Notes: generated by a model not told the origin, from the sequence alone. A DNA stretch of 24,595 nt from JBGUXS01 sp045118155 (GCA_045118155.1 JBGUXS010000015.1:1-24595); one strand, 5' to 3'; numbered from the stretch's first letter, positions 1 through 7,566 are shown. Numbers and translations are program-made.

Positions 1-10
1 TTAGCAGAAG

Positions 11-154
11 ATTCCTTGACCTGACGGTGCGTCAGGAGGAATGACATTCTTCTTATTGATTCACCGGAAGATTCCTTGACCTGACGCACTGCGTCAGGAG
101 GAATGACATTCACCGGAAGGGCCCTTGATTTTTGCTTGCGCAAAAAAGGGGTGA
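11..154 (+). repeat. Three tandem variable-stem hairpin repeats (family R, copies R1-R3)
   Basis: Three hairpins share one architecture: an outer stem, a TGA bulge on the 5' side, an inner stem with a small loop, the closing outer stem, then GAC. R1 (11-45) has outer ATTCCT/AGGAAT and inner CCTGACG/CGTCAGG. R2 (71-107) has the same outer stem and inner CCTGACGC/GCGTCAGG. R3 (122-154) has outer CCCT/AGGG and inner TTTTTGC/GCAAAAA. R2 and R3 are preceded by CACCGGAAG. The same family recurs around 774-808, 1190-1234, 14178-14482 and 17151-17368. Nothing else is visible in 1-193. Confidence 0.8.
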
Positions 155-193
155 CAGGAAAAAATTATGAATATCCGTGCAAGGAATATCCCT

Positions 194-343
194 TTACTTA
201 ATGGGGAAATCCTTTGTAGCATCCACGATAGTTAATGGGGCTTGCCCCTCGCGTTTAACCTCTTTCAAAGCCTGTAAAATATCCTGAGAATAACTCTTTT
301 TTTCTTTTGAGTTTACCACCTTTTTTTTATTGTCTTTTTTCAT
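194..343 (-). CDS. Small lysine-rich hypothetical protein (49 aa)
   Basis: I do not recognise this protein. It begins MKKDNKKKVVNSKEKK, continues with a possible amphipathic helix (DILQALKEVKREG) and ends in FPIK. The ATG is preceded by AAAAGGAGA at good spacing. The start lies only about 20 bases after the U-tract of the terminator that ends the structured RNA at 362-567, so expression probably depends on read-through or antitermination. The very basic N-terminus could bind nucleic acid, but this is inference. The good ribosome site and fixed position behind the RNA favour a real gene, although it is short. Confidence 0.5.
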   Translation of the reverse strand: MKKDNKKKVVNSKEKKSYSQDILQALKEVKREGQAPLTIVDATKDFPIK

Positions 344-361
344 ATTCTGTTCTCCTTTTAT

Positions 362-567
362 AAAAAAGCGCCTTTGGTGTAAAAGGCGACTGGAAGTTCA
401 AAGCTACTCACAGGAATAGTGGGCGTATTTGTTAAAAAGAGATAAAAATCCCCCCCTAACTTATTAGCCTCCTTCCAGTCATGTGACTAGAAGGAGTTTT
501 TACGCCGATAGTACTCGGCAACCTGTGAAGAGGCCTTGAACCCTCGGGACAGACACCACCCTGCCTT
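362..567 (-). ncRNA. Structured leader-like RNA, copy B, ending in an intrinsic terminator
   Basis: The segment is about 75% identical by eye to 16902-17104 and has no long ORF. On the minus strand it contains a GGCAG/CTGCC hairpin, P1 TTCAAGGC/GCTTTGAA (533-540 with 397-404, one G-U pair), CACAGG/CCTGTG, a GCCGA/TCGGC hairpin, GGCGTA/TACGCC, and a CTCCTTC/GAAGGAG hairpin. It ends in a terminator (CGCCTTT/AAAGGCG, 369-388, then a U-run). P1 differs in sequence from the other copy but stays paired. The G-U pair would be an A-C mismatch on the plus strand, which supports minus-strand transcription. The terminator sits just before the gene at 194-343. It matches no riboswitch, 6S, tmRNA, RNase P or SRP RNA that I can recall. 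Confidence 0.75.
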
Positions 568-573
568 AGGATT

Positions 574-601
574 AAAATACAAAAATCTGTATAAATGTCA
601 A
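574..601 (-). promoter_or_regulatory. Sigma-70-type promoter for structured RNA copy B
   Basis: On the minus strand, TTGACA (596-601) is followed by a 16-base spacer and TATTTT (574-579). The expected transcription start is about 7 bases downstream, near 567, which is where similarity between the two RNA copies begins (AAGGCAGGG). Confidence 0.65.
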
Positions 602-643
602 TTTATTTTATAAATAAAAAAGGAATGACAATAAAAAATGCTA

Positions 644-750
644 GCGCAAAAAAAGGATGACGGGAAAAATTGCATTCATTGTTCGGGATCCCTTGACGCG
701 GGGGGGAAGGTCATCCATCCCGACACCTTGAAAAGGTGGCGCGTCAAGGG
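644..750. repeat. Composite nested family-R repeat remnants
   Basis: A 3' half-unit (GCAAAAA then AGGATGACGGG) lies near 646-663. It is followed by an inverted repeat, CCCTTGACGCG (690-700) with CGCGTCAAGGG (740-750), enclosing a CACCTT/AAGGTG hairpin (724-738). The outer arm contains the CCCTTGAC core, so this looks like two units nested head to head. A 90-codon reading frame across 638-910 is mostly repeat sequence and is not called as a gene. Confidence 0.55.
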
Positions 751-773
751 GCCTCTTTTTCCGTTTTTTTGTC

Positions 774-808
774 ACCCCTCGTTGGGCGTAAGCCCAACGT
801 CCAGGGGT
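774..808 (-). repeat. Variable-stem hairpin repeat (family R, copy R6)
   Basis: Read on the minus strand: ACCCCT, bulge GGA, inner stem CGTTGGGC/GCCCAACG with loop TTAC, then AGGGGT and GAC. The bulge is GGA instead of TGA. The 5' side of the unit faces the GIY-YIG gene at 826-1131. Confidence 0.8.
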
Positions 809-812
809 CCCA

Positions 813-829
813 AACAAGAAAAACCTTAT
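813..829 (+). repeat. Left arm of 17-bp inverted repeat around the GIY-YIG gene
   Basis: AACAAGAAAAACCTTAT is the exact reverse complement of 1169-1185. The stop codon of the nuclease gene (826-828) lies inside this arm. Weaker similarity continues outward into the flanking hairpin units. Confidence 0.75.
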
Positions 830-1131
830 TTAGTTGGGACTAAGTCCTCATATAAATCCCGCCACTTTGGATTTTGTTCCGTGATTAGCTTTTCTTTTGT
901 TTTACGGTAACATTTCTTCAGGTATTTTTCATAAGCAATAGCGGCATTACTATCTTCAAATACCGCAAAATATACAAGCTTGTGTAAGTGATAAGTTGCT
1001 GTAAAAGAATTGCTGATAAAGTTGTTCTTATGTTCCCACACACGCCGAATAAGGTCATTCGTCACCCCAATGTAAAGAACCGTATGAACGACATTTGTCA
1101 TTATGTAAACATACATGCTTTTCATATACAT
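826..1131 (-). CDS. Small GIY-YIG nuclease-family protein (COG2827/UPF0213-like)
   Basis: The 101-aa protein has the small stand-alone GIY-YIG domain. Near the N-terminus MYVYIMTN supplies the first strand, LYIGVTNDLIRRVWEH supplies the YIG half-motif and the Arg helix, and a later AIAYEKYLKK segment fits the conserved Glu region. The family folds as a Mg-dependent nuclease, but the role of these short stand-alone members is largely unknown. Met4 and Met6 are alternative starts, and no clear ribosome site supports any of them. The gene is enclosed by 17-bp inverted repeats and then by outward-facing hairpin repeats (774-808 and 1190-1234). This suggests a mobile or mobilised cassette; that part is inference. 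Confidence 0.85.
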   Translation of the reverse strand: MYMKSMYVYIMTNVVHTVLYIGVTNDLIRRVWEHKNNFISNSFTATYHLHKLVYFAVFEDSNAAIAYEKYLKKCYRKTKEKLITEQNPKWRDLYEDLVPTK

Positions 1132-1168
1132 GATTATCTATGAACATTCAGAGCATGTCAATGTTTTT

Positions 1169-1185
1169 ATAAGGTTTTTCTTGTT
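1169..1185 (-). repeat. Right arm of 17-bp inverted repeat around the GIY-YIG gene
   Basis: ATAAGGTTTTTCTTGTT is the exact reverse complement of 813-829. It lies 37 bases upstream of the nuclease start and directly abuts hairpin repeat R7. Confidence 0.75.
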
Positions 1186-1189
1186 AGAG

Positions 1190-1234
1190 ATCCCTTGACG
1201 CCGACCTTGAAACGGAAGGTCGGCGAGGGATGAC
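1190..1234 (+). repeat. Variable-stem hairpin repeat (family R, copy R7)
   Basis: ATCCCT, TGA bulge, a 10-bp inner stem CGCCGACCTT/AAGGTCGGCG with loop GAAACGG, then AGGGAT and GAC. It is in inverted orientation relative to R6, and its 5' side faces the GIY-YIG gene. Confidence 0.8.
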
Positions 1235-1297
1235 AAAAAGCGCAAACAAGAGATAACAAGGAAGGTGCATCGCAAAAAAGGGGAACAATAAAATTCC

Positions 1298-1326
1298 TTG
1301 CCCTTTTGCTTAAAAAAGACGATACT
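1298..1326 (+). promoter_or_regulatory. Candidate priA promoter
   Basis: TTGCCC (1298-1303), a 17-base spacer and GATACT (1321-1326). Initiation near 1333 would give a very short leader starting at the ribosome site (about 1334-1340) and would exclude the upstream ATG at 1306. Confidence 0.4.
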
Positions 1327-1344
1327 TTACGGCAAAGGAAAAAG

Positions 1345-3291
1345 ATGAAAAGAATTACCGTATTGCTGCCCACGGCATTGGTGCCGTATGATTATCAAAC
1401 CGACCTTGATGTGCATTTTGGGGATGTGGTTGAGGTGCCTTTTGGACGCAACGTACGCCAAGGGGTTGTGTGGAATACGCCCCCGGATGAAACAATCCCA
1501 GAGCAAAAAATAAAAACCGTTTTGACGAAAGAATCGTGGGGATTGCCCGAAAAGCTCTGTCGGTTTATCGGGTGGGTGGCGGATTATACGCTGGCCCCCG
1601 TTGGGGCGGTGCTAAAAATGGCATTGATTTCTGATTTAAAACAAGGGGACAAAGGGATTTTTCCAAAACCAAACCCCGATTTTAGTCAGCGGGATTTTTC
1701 CCCCGAACAACAAGGGGCTGTACACACATTAACCACTTTGCCTAAGGGATTCCAAACGGTGTTGTTGGATGGTATTACGGGCAGTGGTAAAACCGAAGTG
1801 TATTTTGAAGCCATCGCTAAGGTCTTGCGCACTGGGGGACAGGCGTTGGTGCTGCTTCCTGAAATTGCCTTAACGACGGCGGGGTTGCATCGGTTTAAAG
1901 AACGCTTTGGGGTGCTTCCTGCGGTGTGGCATTCGGGGCTGACCCCTAAAAAACGCCGTCAGACGTGGCAAGGGGTTTTAAATGGCGATATTTCGGTGGT
2001 TGTGGGGGCTCGTTCCGCCTTGTTCTTACCCTTTCAAAATCTAAAGTTGATTGTGGTAGATGAAGAACACGACGGGGCGTTTAAGCAAGAAGATGGGGTC
2101 TTGTATAACGCCCGTGATATGGCGGTGGTGCGGGGAAAGATTGAAGGGTGTTCCGTGATTTTATCGTCGGCAACCCCCAGTGTGGAAACTTATTGTAATG
2201 CGACGGGTGGCAAGTACCGACATGTTGAACTGACCCGGCGTTTTCAAGCCGCTAGCTTGCCCGATGTACAAATTGCGGATATGCGTTATAAAGGAACGAA
2301 AGACCAACATATTATCTCTGAAGACCTAAAAAAGGCGTTGGAAGAAACGTTAGAACGTGGGGAACAAGCCCTGTTATTTATCAATCGCCGGGGATATGCC
2401 CCGATTGTGCTGTGCCACGCGTGTGGGGAAAAAATTAAGTGCCCCCATTGTTCGGTGTATTTGACCGCGCATAAACAAAAAGGCAAAATGATGTGTCATT
2501 ATTGTGGATATACCAGGCCGATTCCCCCTAAATGCCCGCATTGCGGGGAAGAACAAACCTTGATCCCTTATGGGTTCGGGTCGGAACGGGTTGCGGAAGA
2601 GGTCCAAAAACTGTTCCCAAAGGCACGGGTTGAACTTGTGAATTCTGATACCATGACCACGGGAAAAATGTTTCAGGACTTTGCCGAAAAAATGGTCGCC
2701 GGCGAGGTTGATATTGTCATCGGAACTCAGCTTCTTGCCAAAGGGCATCACTTTCCAAACCTGACGCTTGTGGGGGTGATTGATGCGGATATGACGTTGC
2801 AAAGTGGGGATTTAAGGGCATCGGAACGCACGTTTCAAATGTTGCACCAAGTGATGGGGCGTTCTGGCCGTGGGGAAAAAACAGGGCGGGCGATTTTACA
2901 AACCTATACGCCGGAAAACCTAGTCATTCAAGCCCTAAAAGAAAATGACCGCACGCACTTTTTACAAACAGAAGTGCAAACAAGGAAGATGTTGAACATG
3001 CCCCCGTTTGGTAAATTAGCCGGGATTTTGGTCAGCGGTAAGTCGGAAGTAAAAACCGCCGAAGTGGCTAGGGCATTGGTGGCTTGTGCGCCCATGGTCA
3101 AAGAAGTGGAAGTTTTAGGCCCCACCCCCGCCCCTTTAAGTCGCCTTAAAAATAAATATCGGTGGCGGATTTTGGTGAAAAGCCCCCGTAACGCCCCGTT
3201 GCAACCGCTGATTAAAAAATGGTTGGGACAAATTAAAATCCCTTCGTCTATTCAGGTGAAAGTGGATATAGACCCGTATAATTTTAGTTAA
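1345..3291 (+). CDS. priA: Primosomal protein N' (replication restart helicase PriA)
   Basis: PriA is a 3'-to-5' superfamily 2 helicase that recognises stalled forks and reloads the replicative helicase. This 648-aa protein has an N-terminal fork-binding region, Walker A GITGSGKT (143-150), the Walker B DEEHD box (239-243), and a later SATPSVE motif. Eight zinc-binding cysteines form two sites (Cys357, 360, 366, 369, 384, 387, 397 and 400). Motifs V and VI (GTQLLAKGHHFPN and QVMGRSGRG) follow. It is somewhat shorter than the roughly 730-aa E. coli protein, mostly at the N-terminus. I chose the ATG at 1345 over one 39 bases upstream because AAAGGAA precedes it. The next gene begins 9 bases after the stop. 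Confidence 0.96.
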   Translation: MKRITVLLPTALVPYDYQTDLDVHFGDVVEVPFGRNVRQGVVWNTPPDETIPEQKIKTVLTKESWGLPEKLCRFIGWVADYTLAPVGAVLKMALISDLKQGDKGIFPKPNPDFSQRDFSPEQQGAVHTLTTLPKGFQTVLLDGITGSGKTEVYFEAIAKVLRTGGQALVLLPEIALTTAGLHRFKERFGVLPAVWHSGLTPKKRRQTWQGVLNGDISVVVGARSALFLPFQNLKLIVVDEEHDGAFKQEDGVLYNARDMAVVRGKIEGCSVILSSATPSVETYCNATGGKYRHVELTRRFQAASLPDVQIADMRYKGTKDQHIISEDLKKALEETLERGEQALLFINRRGYAPIVLCHACGEKIKCPHCSVYLTAHKQKGKMMCHYCGYTRPIPPKCPHCGEEQTLIPYGFGSERVAEEVQKLFPKARVELVNSDTMTTGKMFQDFAEKMVAGEVDIVIGTQLLAKGHHFPNLTLVGVIDADMTLQSGDLRASERTFQMLHQVMGRSGRGEKTGRAILQTYTPENLVIQALKENDRTHFLQTEVQTRKMLNMPPFGKLAGILVSGKSEVKTAEVARALVACAPMVKEVEVLGPTPAPLSRLKNKYRWRILVKSPRNAPLQPLIKKWLGQIKIPSSIQVKVDIDPYNFS

Positions 3292-3300
3292 GGAGGCACT

Positions 3301-4026
3301 ATGCACAAAAAACTTGTTATTTGGGATTTTGATGGGGTGATTGCAGACAGTGAAAAATTGTGGGTATCGGTGTGGTTAGAGCTGTTGCCGAAAGAAAAAG
3401 GTATTACCTTAACGGAAAAAGAAAAAATGGATTTATTGGTCGGGGTAGCCGATAGAACGAAAAAGAAAAACTTGGAAAAGTATTTTCCTGACCTGGTCTT
3501 AGAGGACAAGTTTATGCACCAGATAGATGCAGGGGAACGCTATAAAGGTACACATTTTATGCGCCCTATTTCCGGGGTTGAAAAGGTTATGTCAGACGAC
3601 CGATTTGCGCATTGTATCGCGACCGGGGCGACAAGGGATCAGCATGCGTGGAAAATGTCGCAGTTTGAATGGATTAAAAAATATATGACACCGGCCGATT
3701 TTTTTACGGTGGATCAAGTCCCCCACGGCAAACCCGCCCCAGATTTGTTCTTATTGGCGGCTAAAACCAAGGGCTATACCCCCAAAGATTGTATCACGAT
3801 TGGGGATAGTTTGAATGACATTAAGGCAGCCACGGCGGCCGGTATGCCCTGTATTGCCTTTGTCGGGGCGGAAGGAAACAACACCCCAGAATACATAAAA
3901 AAATGTAAAGAAGCAGGGGCTTTTGATGTTTGTGCTACCATGGAGGAAGTAAAGCACGCCCTTGATAAGTTTGCAGGCGTATCCCCTGATTTATCCCGAC
4001 TGATGCACGGTCATTCTGGGCGATAA
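3301..4026 (+). CDS. HAD-superfamily phosphatase, beta-phosphoglucomutase/phosphoglycolate-phosphatase type
   Basis: The 241-aa protein has all four HAD motifs. Motif I is DFDGVIADSE with nucleophile Asp9 and general acid Asp11. Motif II is the Thr in ATGATRDQ (Thr108). Motif III is the Lys in HGKPAPD (Lys144). Motif IV is GDSLND (168-173). A helical cap lies between motifs I and II, as in subfamily IA. Such enzymes hydrolyse or isomerise small phosphorylated metabolites, and the substrate cannot be read from the sequence. AAGGAGG overlaps the priA stop and lies just before this ATG, so the two genes are probably co-transcribed. Confidence 0.9.
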   Translation: MHKKLVIWDFDGVIADSEKLWVSVWLELLPKEKGITLTEKEKMDLLVGVADRTKKKNLEKYFPDLVLEDKFMHQIDAGERYKGTHFMRPISGVEKVMSDDRFAHCIATGATRDQHAWKMSQFEWIKKYMTPADFFTVDQVPHGKPAPDLFLLAAKTKGYTPKDCITIGDSLNDIKAATAAGMPCIAFVGAEGNNTPEYIKKCKEAGAFDVCATMEEVKHALDKFAGVSPDLSRLMHGHSGR

Positions 4027-4070
4027 AAAAAGATGATAAGAAGATGTGCGTAAGATCTAATATTTGTTCC

Positions 4071-4098
4071 TTGACTTTATCGGGGAAAATTGTATGTT
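4071..4098 (+). promoter_or_regulatory. Sigma-70-type promoter for the YgjV-like gene
   Basis: TTGACT (4071-4076), 16 bases, TATGTT (4093-4098). It is followed by AAGGAA (4105-4110) and the ATG at 4119, so the leader is very short. Confidence 0.55.
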
Positions 4099-4118
4099 AG
4101 GATTAAGGAACCTGTAAA

Positions 4119-4631
4119 ATGTCTATGAGCTCATTACTTGTTGGGAATTTCTTTTCGTTGTTGTCGGCGACGAGTTTAGCTGTTTCGGTGGCTAAAAAAA
4201 GTAAAAAAGACCTTATTTGGTGGCAAATTTGGGATGCCGTTTTTGGAATGATGGCTAGTTTCTTCTTAAACGCCTATGCTGCCGCCGTCATTTGTATCGT
4301 ATATGTGATTCGGAATGTATTGGCCTATCAAGACCGTTTAACGAAAAACAAGACAATTTTCTTGATGATAGCCGGGGGTTGTGTGGGATGGTATGCGAAT
4401 AATTTAGGGGTTATTGGGTGGTTGCCTATCATTGCGGCTGTGGGATATACGGCCTGTATTTATTTAAGTAAAAACGAACAACAACTGCGTTGGGCGCTTA
4501 TCGCTAGCATTAGTCTTTGGATTATTCATAATGTTTATGTCAGGGCTTATCCGTACGTGATTTTAGATTCTTGTGTCACCGTGTGGACGTTTATCCAAAT
4601 TTATAAAAATCGCAAATCTTTTGCCGTTTAA
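4119..4631 (+). CDS. YgjV-family inner membrane protein
   Basis: The 170-aa protein is dominated by hydrophobic segments, probably five or six transmembrane helices separated by short polar loops. The basic stretch KKSKKD (about 27-32) and the loop YQDRLTKNK would sit on the cytoplasmic side. The pattern resembles the YgjV family of bacterial inner membrane proteins, whose function is not established. It appears to be a single-gene unit, with its own promoter upstream and an intrinsic terminator that starts inside the last codons. The family assignment comes from recognising the overall pattern, so it is less certain than the membrane topology. Confidence 0.7.
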   Translation: MSMSSLLVGNFFSLLSATSLAVSVAKKSKKDLIWWQIWDAVFGMMASFFLNAYAAAVICIVYVIRNVLAYQDRLTKNKTIFLMIAGGCVGWYANNLGVIGWLPIIAAVGYTACIYLSKNEQQLRWALIASISLWIIHNVYVRAYPYVILDSCVTVWTFIQIYKNRKSFAV

Positions 4632-4666
4632 AAAGGAATCTCTTTTTACAGAACGGGCTTTTTTTT
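4623..4666 (+). terminator. Intrinsic terminator overlapping the end of the YgjV-like gene
   Basis: GCCGTT pairs with AACGG(G)C and AAAAAG pairs with CTTTTT, forming an interrupted hairpin over 4623-4658. Eight T follow. The stop codon lies inside the hairpin. Confidence 0.7.
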
Positions 4667-4667
4667 C

Positions 4668-4696
4668 TTGCATTTTTGATAAAAAAGTGTTAAACA
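4668..4696 (+). promoter_or_regulatory. Candidate promoter of the gap-pgk operon
   Basis: TTGCAT (4668-4673), 17 bases, TAAACA (4691-4696). It follows the previous terminator directly and lies 34 bases before the gap start. Confidence 0.5.
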
Positions 4697-4729
4697 GGGG
4701 GCGTTTAAATTATTTGAAGGAGTTTTTCT

Positions 4730-5737
4730 ATGACATTAAAAGTTGCTATTAACGGATTCGGCCGAATTGGTCGGTTAGTTTATCGGGCTTTCTTGGAATC
4801 AGGGCGCAAAGATATTGACATTGTCGCCATTAACGATTTAGGGGATGCCAAAGCCAATGCCCATTTATTGAAATATGATTCCGTTCACGGGATTACAAAC
4901 TTAGATATCTACGCCGACGGGGAATACTTGGTCGCCGGGGATTACAAGACCAAAGTGATTGCCCAACGTGATCCAACACAACTGCCTTGGAAAGAAATGG
5001 GCATTGATATCGTGTTTGAATGCACCGGGATTTTCACGGCCAAAGAAAAAGCCGTTGTGCACTTAGAAGCTGGGGCCAAACGGGTGCTTGTATCTGCGCC
5101 GTCGGCTGGGGCCGATAAAACCATTGTGTATGGGGTGAACCATAACACGTTAACGGCAGAAGATAAGGTTGTTTCTAACGCGTCTTGCACCACGAACTGC
5201 TTGGCGCCAGTGGCCTATGTGTTGGATAAAGAATTTGGGATTACCCAAGGGTTTATGACCACAATTCACTCGTACACCAACGATCAAAGAATTTTGGATC
5301 AATTGCATAAAGATTTGTATCGGGCACGCGCGGCTAACCTAAGCATGATCCCGACATCCACAGGGGCCGCCAAAGCGGTTGGGTTGGTTTTGCCTCAATT
5401 GCAAGGGAAATTGGACGGGGTATCTATCCGTGTGCCGACCCCAGATGTATCTTTGGTTGATGCTAACTTTATCATGAGTCGGGCAGTTACCGTTGAAGAA
5501 GTCAATGCCAAGATGAAGGAATATTCCGAAGGGCAACTCAAAGGCGTGTTGGGCTATAACACCTTGCCTTTGGTATCCATTGACTTTACGCATAATCCGG
5601 CATCTTCCACCTTTGATGCGAACGGCACCAAAGTCATGGGGGGAACGCAACTTCGGGTCATGAGCTGGTATGACAACGAATGGGGCTTTTCAAACCGGAT
5701 GTTAGATACTGCAGCGGCCATGGGTAAATTCCTCTAA
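4730..5737 (+). CDS. gap: Glyceraldehyde-3-phosphate dehydrogenase, type I
   Basis: This enzyme catalyses NAD-dependent oxidative phosphorylation of glyceraldehyde-3-phosphate in glycolysis. At 335 aa it has normal family length. It carries the Rossmann motif INGFGRIGR (8-16), the catalytic loop SNASCTTNC with Cys153, and the catalytic His in TTIHSYTND (His180). The C-terminal signature WYDNEWGFSNR is intact. AAGGAG precedes the ATG. It heads an operon with a coiled-coil protein and pgk, so two consecutive glycolytic steps are co-transcribed. Confidence 0.97.
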   Translation: MTLKVAINGFGRIGRLVYRAFLESGRKDIDIVAINDLGDAKANAHLLKYDSVHGITNLDIYADGEYLVAGDYKTKVIAQRDPTQLPWKEMGIDIVFECTGIFTAKEKAVVHLEAGAKRVLVSAPSAGADKTIVYGVNHNTLTAEDKVVSNASCTTNCLAPVAYVLDKEFGITQGFMTTIHSYTNDQRILDQLHKDLYRARAANLSMIPTSTGAAKAVGLVLPQLQGKLDGVSIRVPTPDVSLVDANFIMSRAVTVEEVNAKMKEYSEGQLKGVLGYNTLPLVSIDFTHNPASSTFDANGTKVMGGTQLRVMSWYDNEWGFSNRMLDTAAAMGKFL

Positions 5738-5746
5738 GGGGCCAAA

Positions 5747-6361
5747 ATGAATTGGAAGAAAGCGGTCGGGGGTGCCTTGCTTTTAGGACTTTGTTGCCTA
5801 GGATGGGGGACGTTCGCCGCTTCTTCTGAATTACAAGAACTTCAATCCAAATTACAGGCTTTAAACCGGCGGCGGCGATCCATAGAAGATGAGTTAATCC
5901 AAGTCCAAGAAACGCTTGGGCGGGCCAAAGATGATTTGACGTATTTGCAAGATGAGATTTTGTCTTTTTATCAACAGCAAGTGCGCTATCAGGAAGAAGC
6001 CAAAATCTACCGAGAAAAGGCCGATGAATTGAATAAAAAACAGGCCCTGAAAATTGCCGGTATCCGTGGGGAAGAAGAACGCCTGAGGGCCCTGAACGAA
6101 ACGGAAACATCGGAACTTTATTTGTATGTGCACACCCGAAAACAGGCGTTGGATAAAGATAAAAAAGATCTAGAAGAACGTCTAAAATACCTGAAAGAAC
6201 GCACGGCAAAAGGACAAGAAGAACTTGATAAACGTCAGAAAGAATATGATGATCTTATCGCGGAAAAAGGGCAAGTCAATAAGGACTATATTGAAACAAA
6301 ATATGCGTACGAACGCTTAAGAAGACAGGAAGGAGAAACCTATGTACAAGACATTGACTGA
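5747..6361 (+). CDS. Exported coiled-coil protein, unknown function
   Basis: The 204-aa protein starts with a typical Sec signal: MNWKK, a hydrophobic core (about 6-22), and a likely cut after TFAA. The rest is almost entirely charged heptad sequence (about 27-200) rich in Glu, Lys, Gln and Arg, which predicts a long coiled coil in the periplasm. It looks like the coiled-coil part of an EnvC-type murein hydrolase activator, but no catalytic or LytM domain is present, so I do not assign a function. It lies 9 bases after gap and overlaps the start of pgk by 20 bases, so it is translationally linked to glycolytic genes. Whether this reflects a shared role or only shared expression cannot be seen. 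Confidence 0.85.
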   Translation: MNWKKAVGGALLLGLCCLGWGTFAASSELQELQSKLQALNRRRRSIEDELIQVQETLGRAKDDLTYLQDEILSFYQQQVRYQEEAKIYREKADELNKKQALKIAGIRGEEERLRALNETETSELYLYVHTRKQALDKDKKDLEERLKYLKERTAKGQEELDKRQKEYDDLIAEKGQVNKDYIETKYAYERLRRQEGETYVQDID

Positions 6362-7520
6362 TTTTGATTTTAAAGGAAAAACGGTTTTTATTCGGGCGGA
6401 TTTAAATGTCCCCGCTAAGGAAGGGAAAATCACGGATTTAACGCGAATTACGCGGTTTGCCCCAACCTTAAAAGAAATTACAGCCGCGGGGGGTAAAGCC
6501 GTGGTGGCATCCCACTTTGGACGTCCCAAAGGAAAAGATGATACATTTTCAATGCGTTTTATGGTGCCGGCGTTGGAAGAAGCCACAGGCCTTAAAATCA
6601 CATTCGTTCCCGATTGTATTGGCGATCAGCGTAAAGCCGCCGTGCAGAATATGAAAGAAGGTGAGGCTATCTTGCTTGAAAATGTTCGCTTTTATGAAGG
6701 GGAAGAAAAAAATGATCCCGATTTTGCAAAGGCGTTAGCTCAAGATATTGATATTTACATTGATGATGCGTTTTCTACCGCGCACCGCGCACATGCATCC
6801 ACCGAAGGGATGGCGCATTTATTGCCCCGGGGGGCAGGGCGCTTGATGCAAGAAGAATTACAAGCCCTTGAAAAAGCTTTGGGCAATCCTGTGCGGCCGG
6901 TGGCGGCGTTGGTGGGGGGATCCAAAGTATCTACAAAATTAGACTTACTGGGGAACCTGATTAAAAAAGTAGATTACTTGCTGATCGGGGGCGGTATGGC
7001 ACATACGTTCTTGGCGGCTAAGGGCTATAAAATGGGAAAAGGATCTTTAGTGGAAGAAGGGATGATTGATACCGCTAAAGAAATTTTGGCTAAGGCCGGC
7101 AATTGTCAAATCGTTTTGCCCGATGATATTACGTGGGCAGACGAATTCGGGGAAGGGCAAGAACCCCATGTATCCGCGATTGATGCGATTCCAGAAGATA
7201 AAGTCTTGTTGGATGTCGGTCCCAAGACGGTGGAAAAATTTAAAACAATTTTGGAAAAATGCAAGACCTTGATTTGGAACGGTCCTGTTGGGGCATTTGA
7301 AATCAAGCCCTTTGATGCCTGCACCAATGCGCTGGCAGAGGCAGTTGCGGACTTAACCGCTAAAGGGATGACATCCGTTGCTGGTGGTGGCGATACCGTA
7401 TCGGCCCTTAAAAAAGCCGGTGTCAAAGACAAGATGACCTATGTATCATCCGCGGGGGGCGCCTTCTTAGAATGGATGGAAGGCAAAACCTTACCTGGGG
7501 TTGCTATTTTAGAAAAATAA
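6342..7520 (+). CDS. pgk: Phosphoglycerate kinase
   Basis: This enzyme transfers phosphate from 1,3-bisphosphoglycerate to ADP in glycolysis. The 392-aa length is normal. It has the N-terminal substrate motif FIRADLNVP, the basic patch HFGRPKG, the hinge and nucleotide motifs VGGSKVSTKLD, NGPVGAFE and GGGDTVSAL, and the C-terminal VSSAGGAFLEWMEGK. AGGAAGGAG, inside the end of the preceding coiled-coil gene, is the ribosome site. A strong terminator follows 16 bases after the stop. Confidence 0.97.
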   Translation: MYKTLTDFDFKGKTVFIRADLNVPAKEGKITDLTRITRFAPTLKEITAAGGKAVVASHFGRPKGKDDTFSMRFMVPALEEATGLKITFVPDCIGDQRKAAVQNMKEGEAILLENVRFYEGEEKNDPDFAKALAQDIDIYIDDAFSTAHRAHASTEGMAHLLPRGAGRLMQEELQALEKALGNPVRPVAALVGGSKVSTKLDLLGNLIKKVDYLLIGGGMAHTFLAAKGYKMGKGSLVEEGMIDTAKEILAKAGNCQIVLPDDITWADEFGEGQEPHVSAIDAIPEDKVLLDVGPKTVEKFKTILEKCKTLIWNGPVGAFEIKPFDACTNALAEAVADLTAKGMTSVAGGGDTVSALKKAGVKDKMTYVSSAGGAFLEWMEGKTLPGVAILEK

Positions 7521-7535
7521 CTTAGACCCGTTTAC

Positions 7536-7566
7536 AAACACCCCCTTTTAAAGGGGGTGTTTTTGT
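7536..7566 (+). terminator. Intrinsic terminator of the gap-pgk operon
   Basis: An AAACACCCCCTTT/AAAGGGGGTGTTT hairpin is followed by a T-rich tract. Its distal arm overlaps the left copy of the 30-bp direct repeat. Confidence 0.85.

Noticed and set aside
362..567. tmRNA, 6S RNA or RNase P RNA
   Set aside because: No tag sequence with CCA acceptor, no long rod with a central bubble, and no conserved RNase P core motifs are visible.
638..910. 90-codon plus-strand frame
   Set aside because: It runs through hairpin repeat remnants and antisense to the GIY-YIG gene, with no ribosome site or protein-like composition.
2374..2802. 142-codon frame antisense to priA
   Set aside because: It is a shadow of the priA coding strand without ribosome site or recognisable domain.
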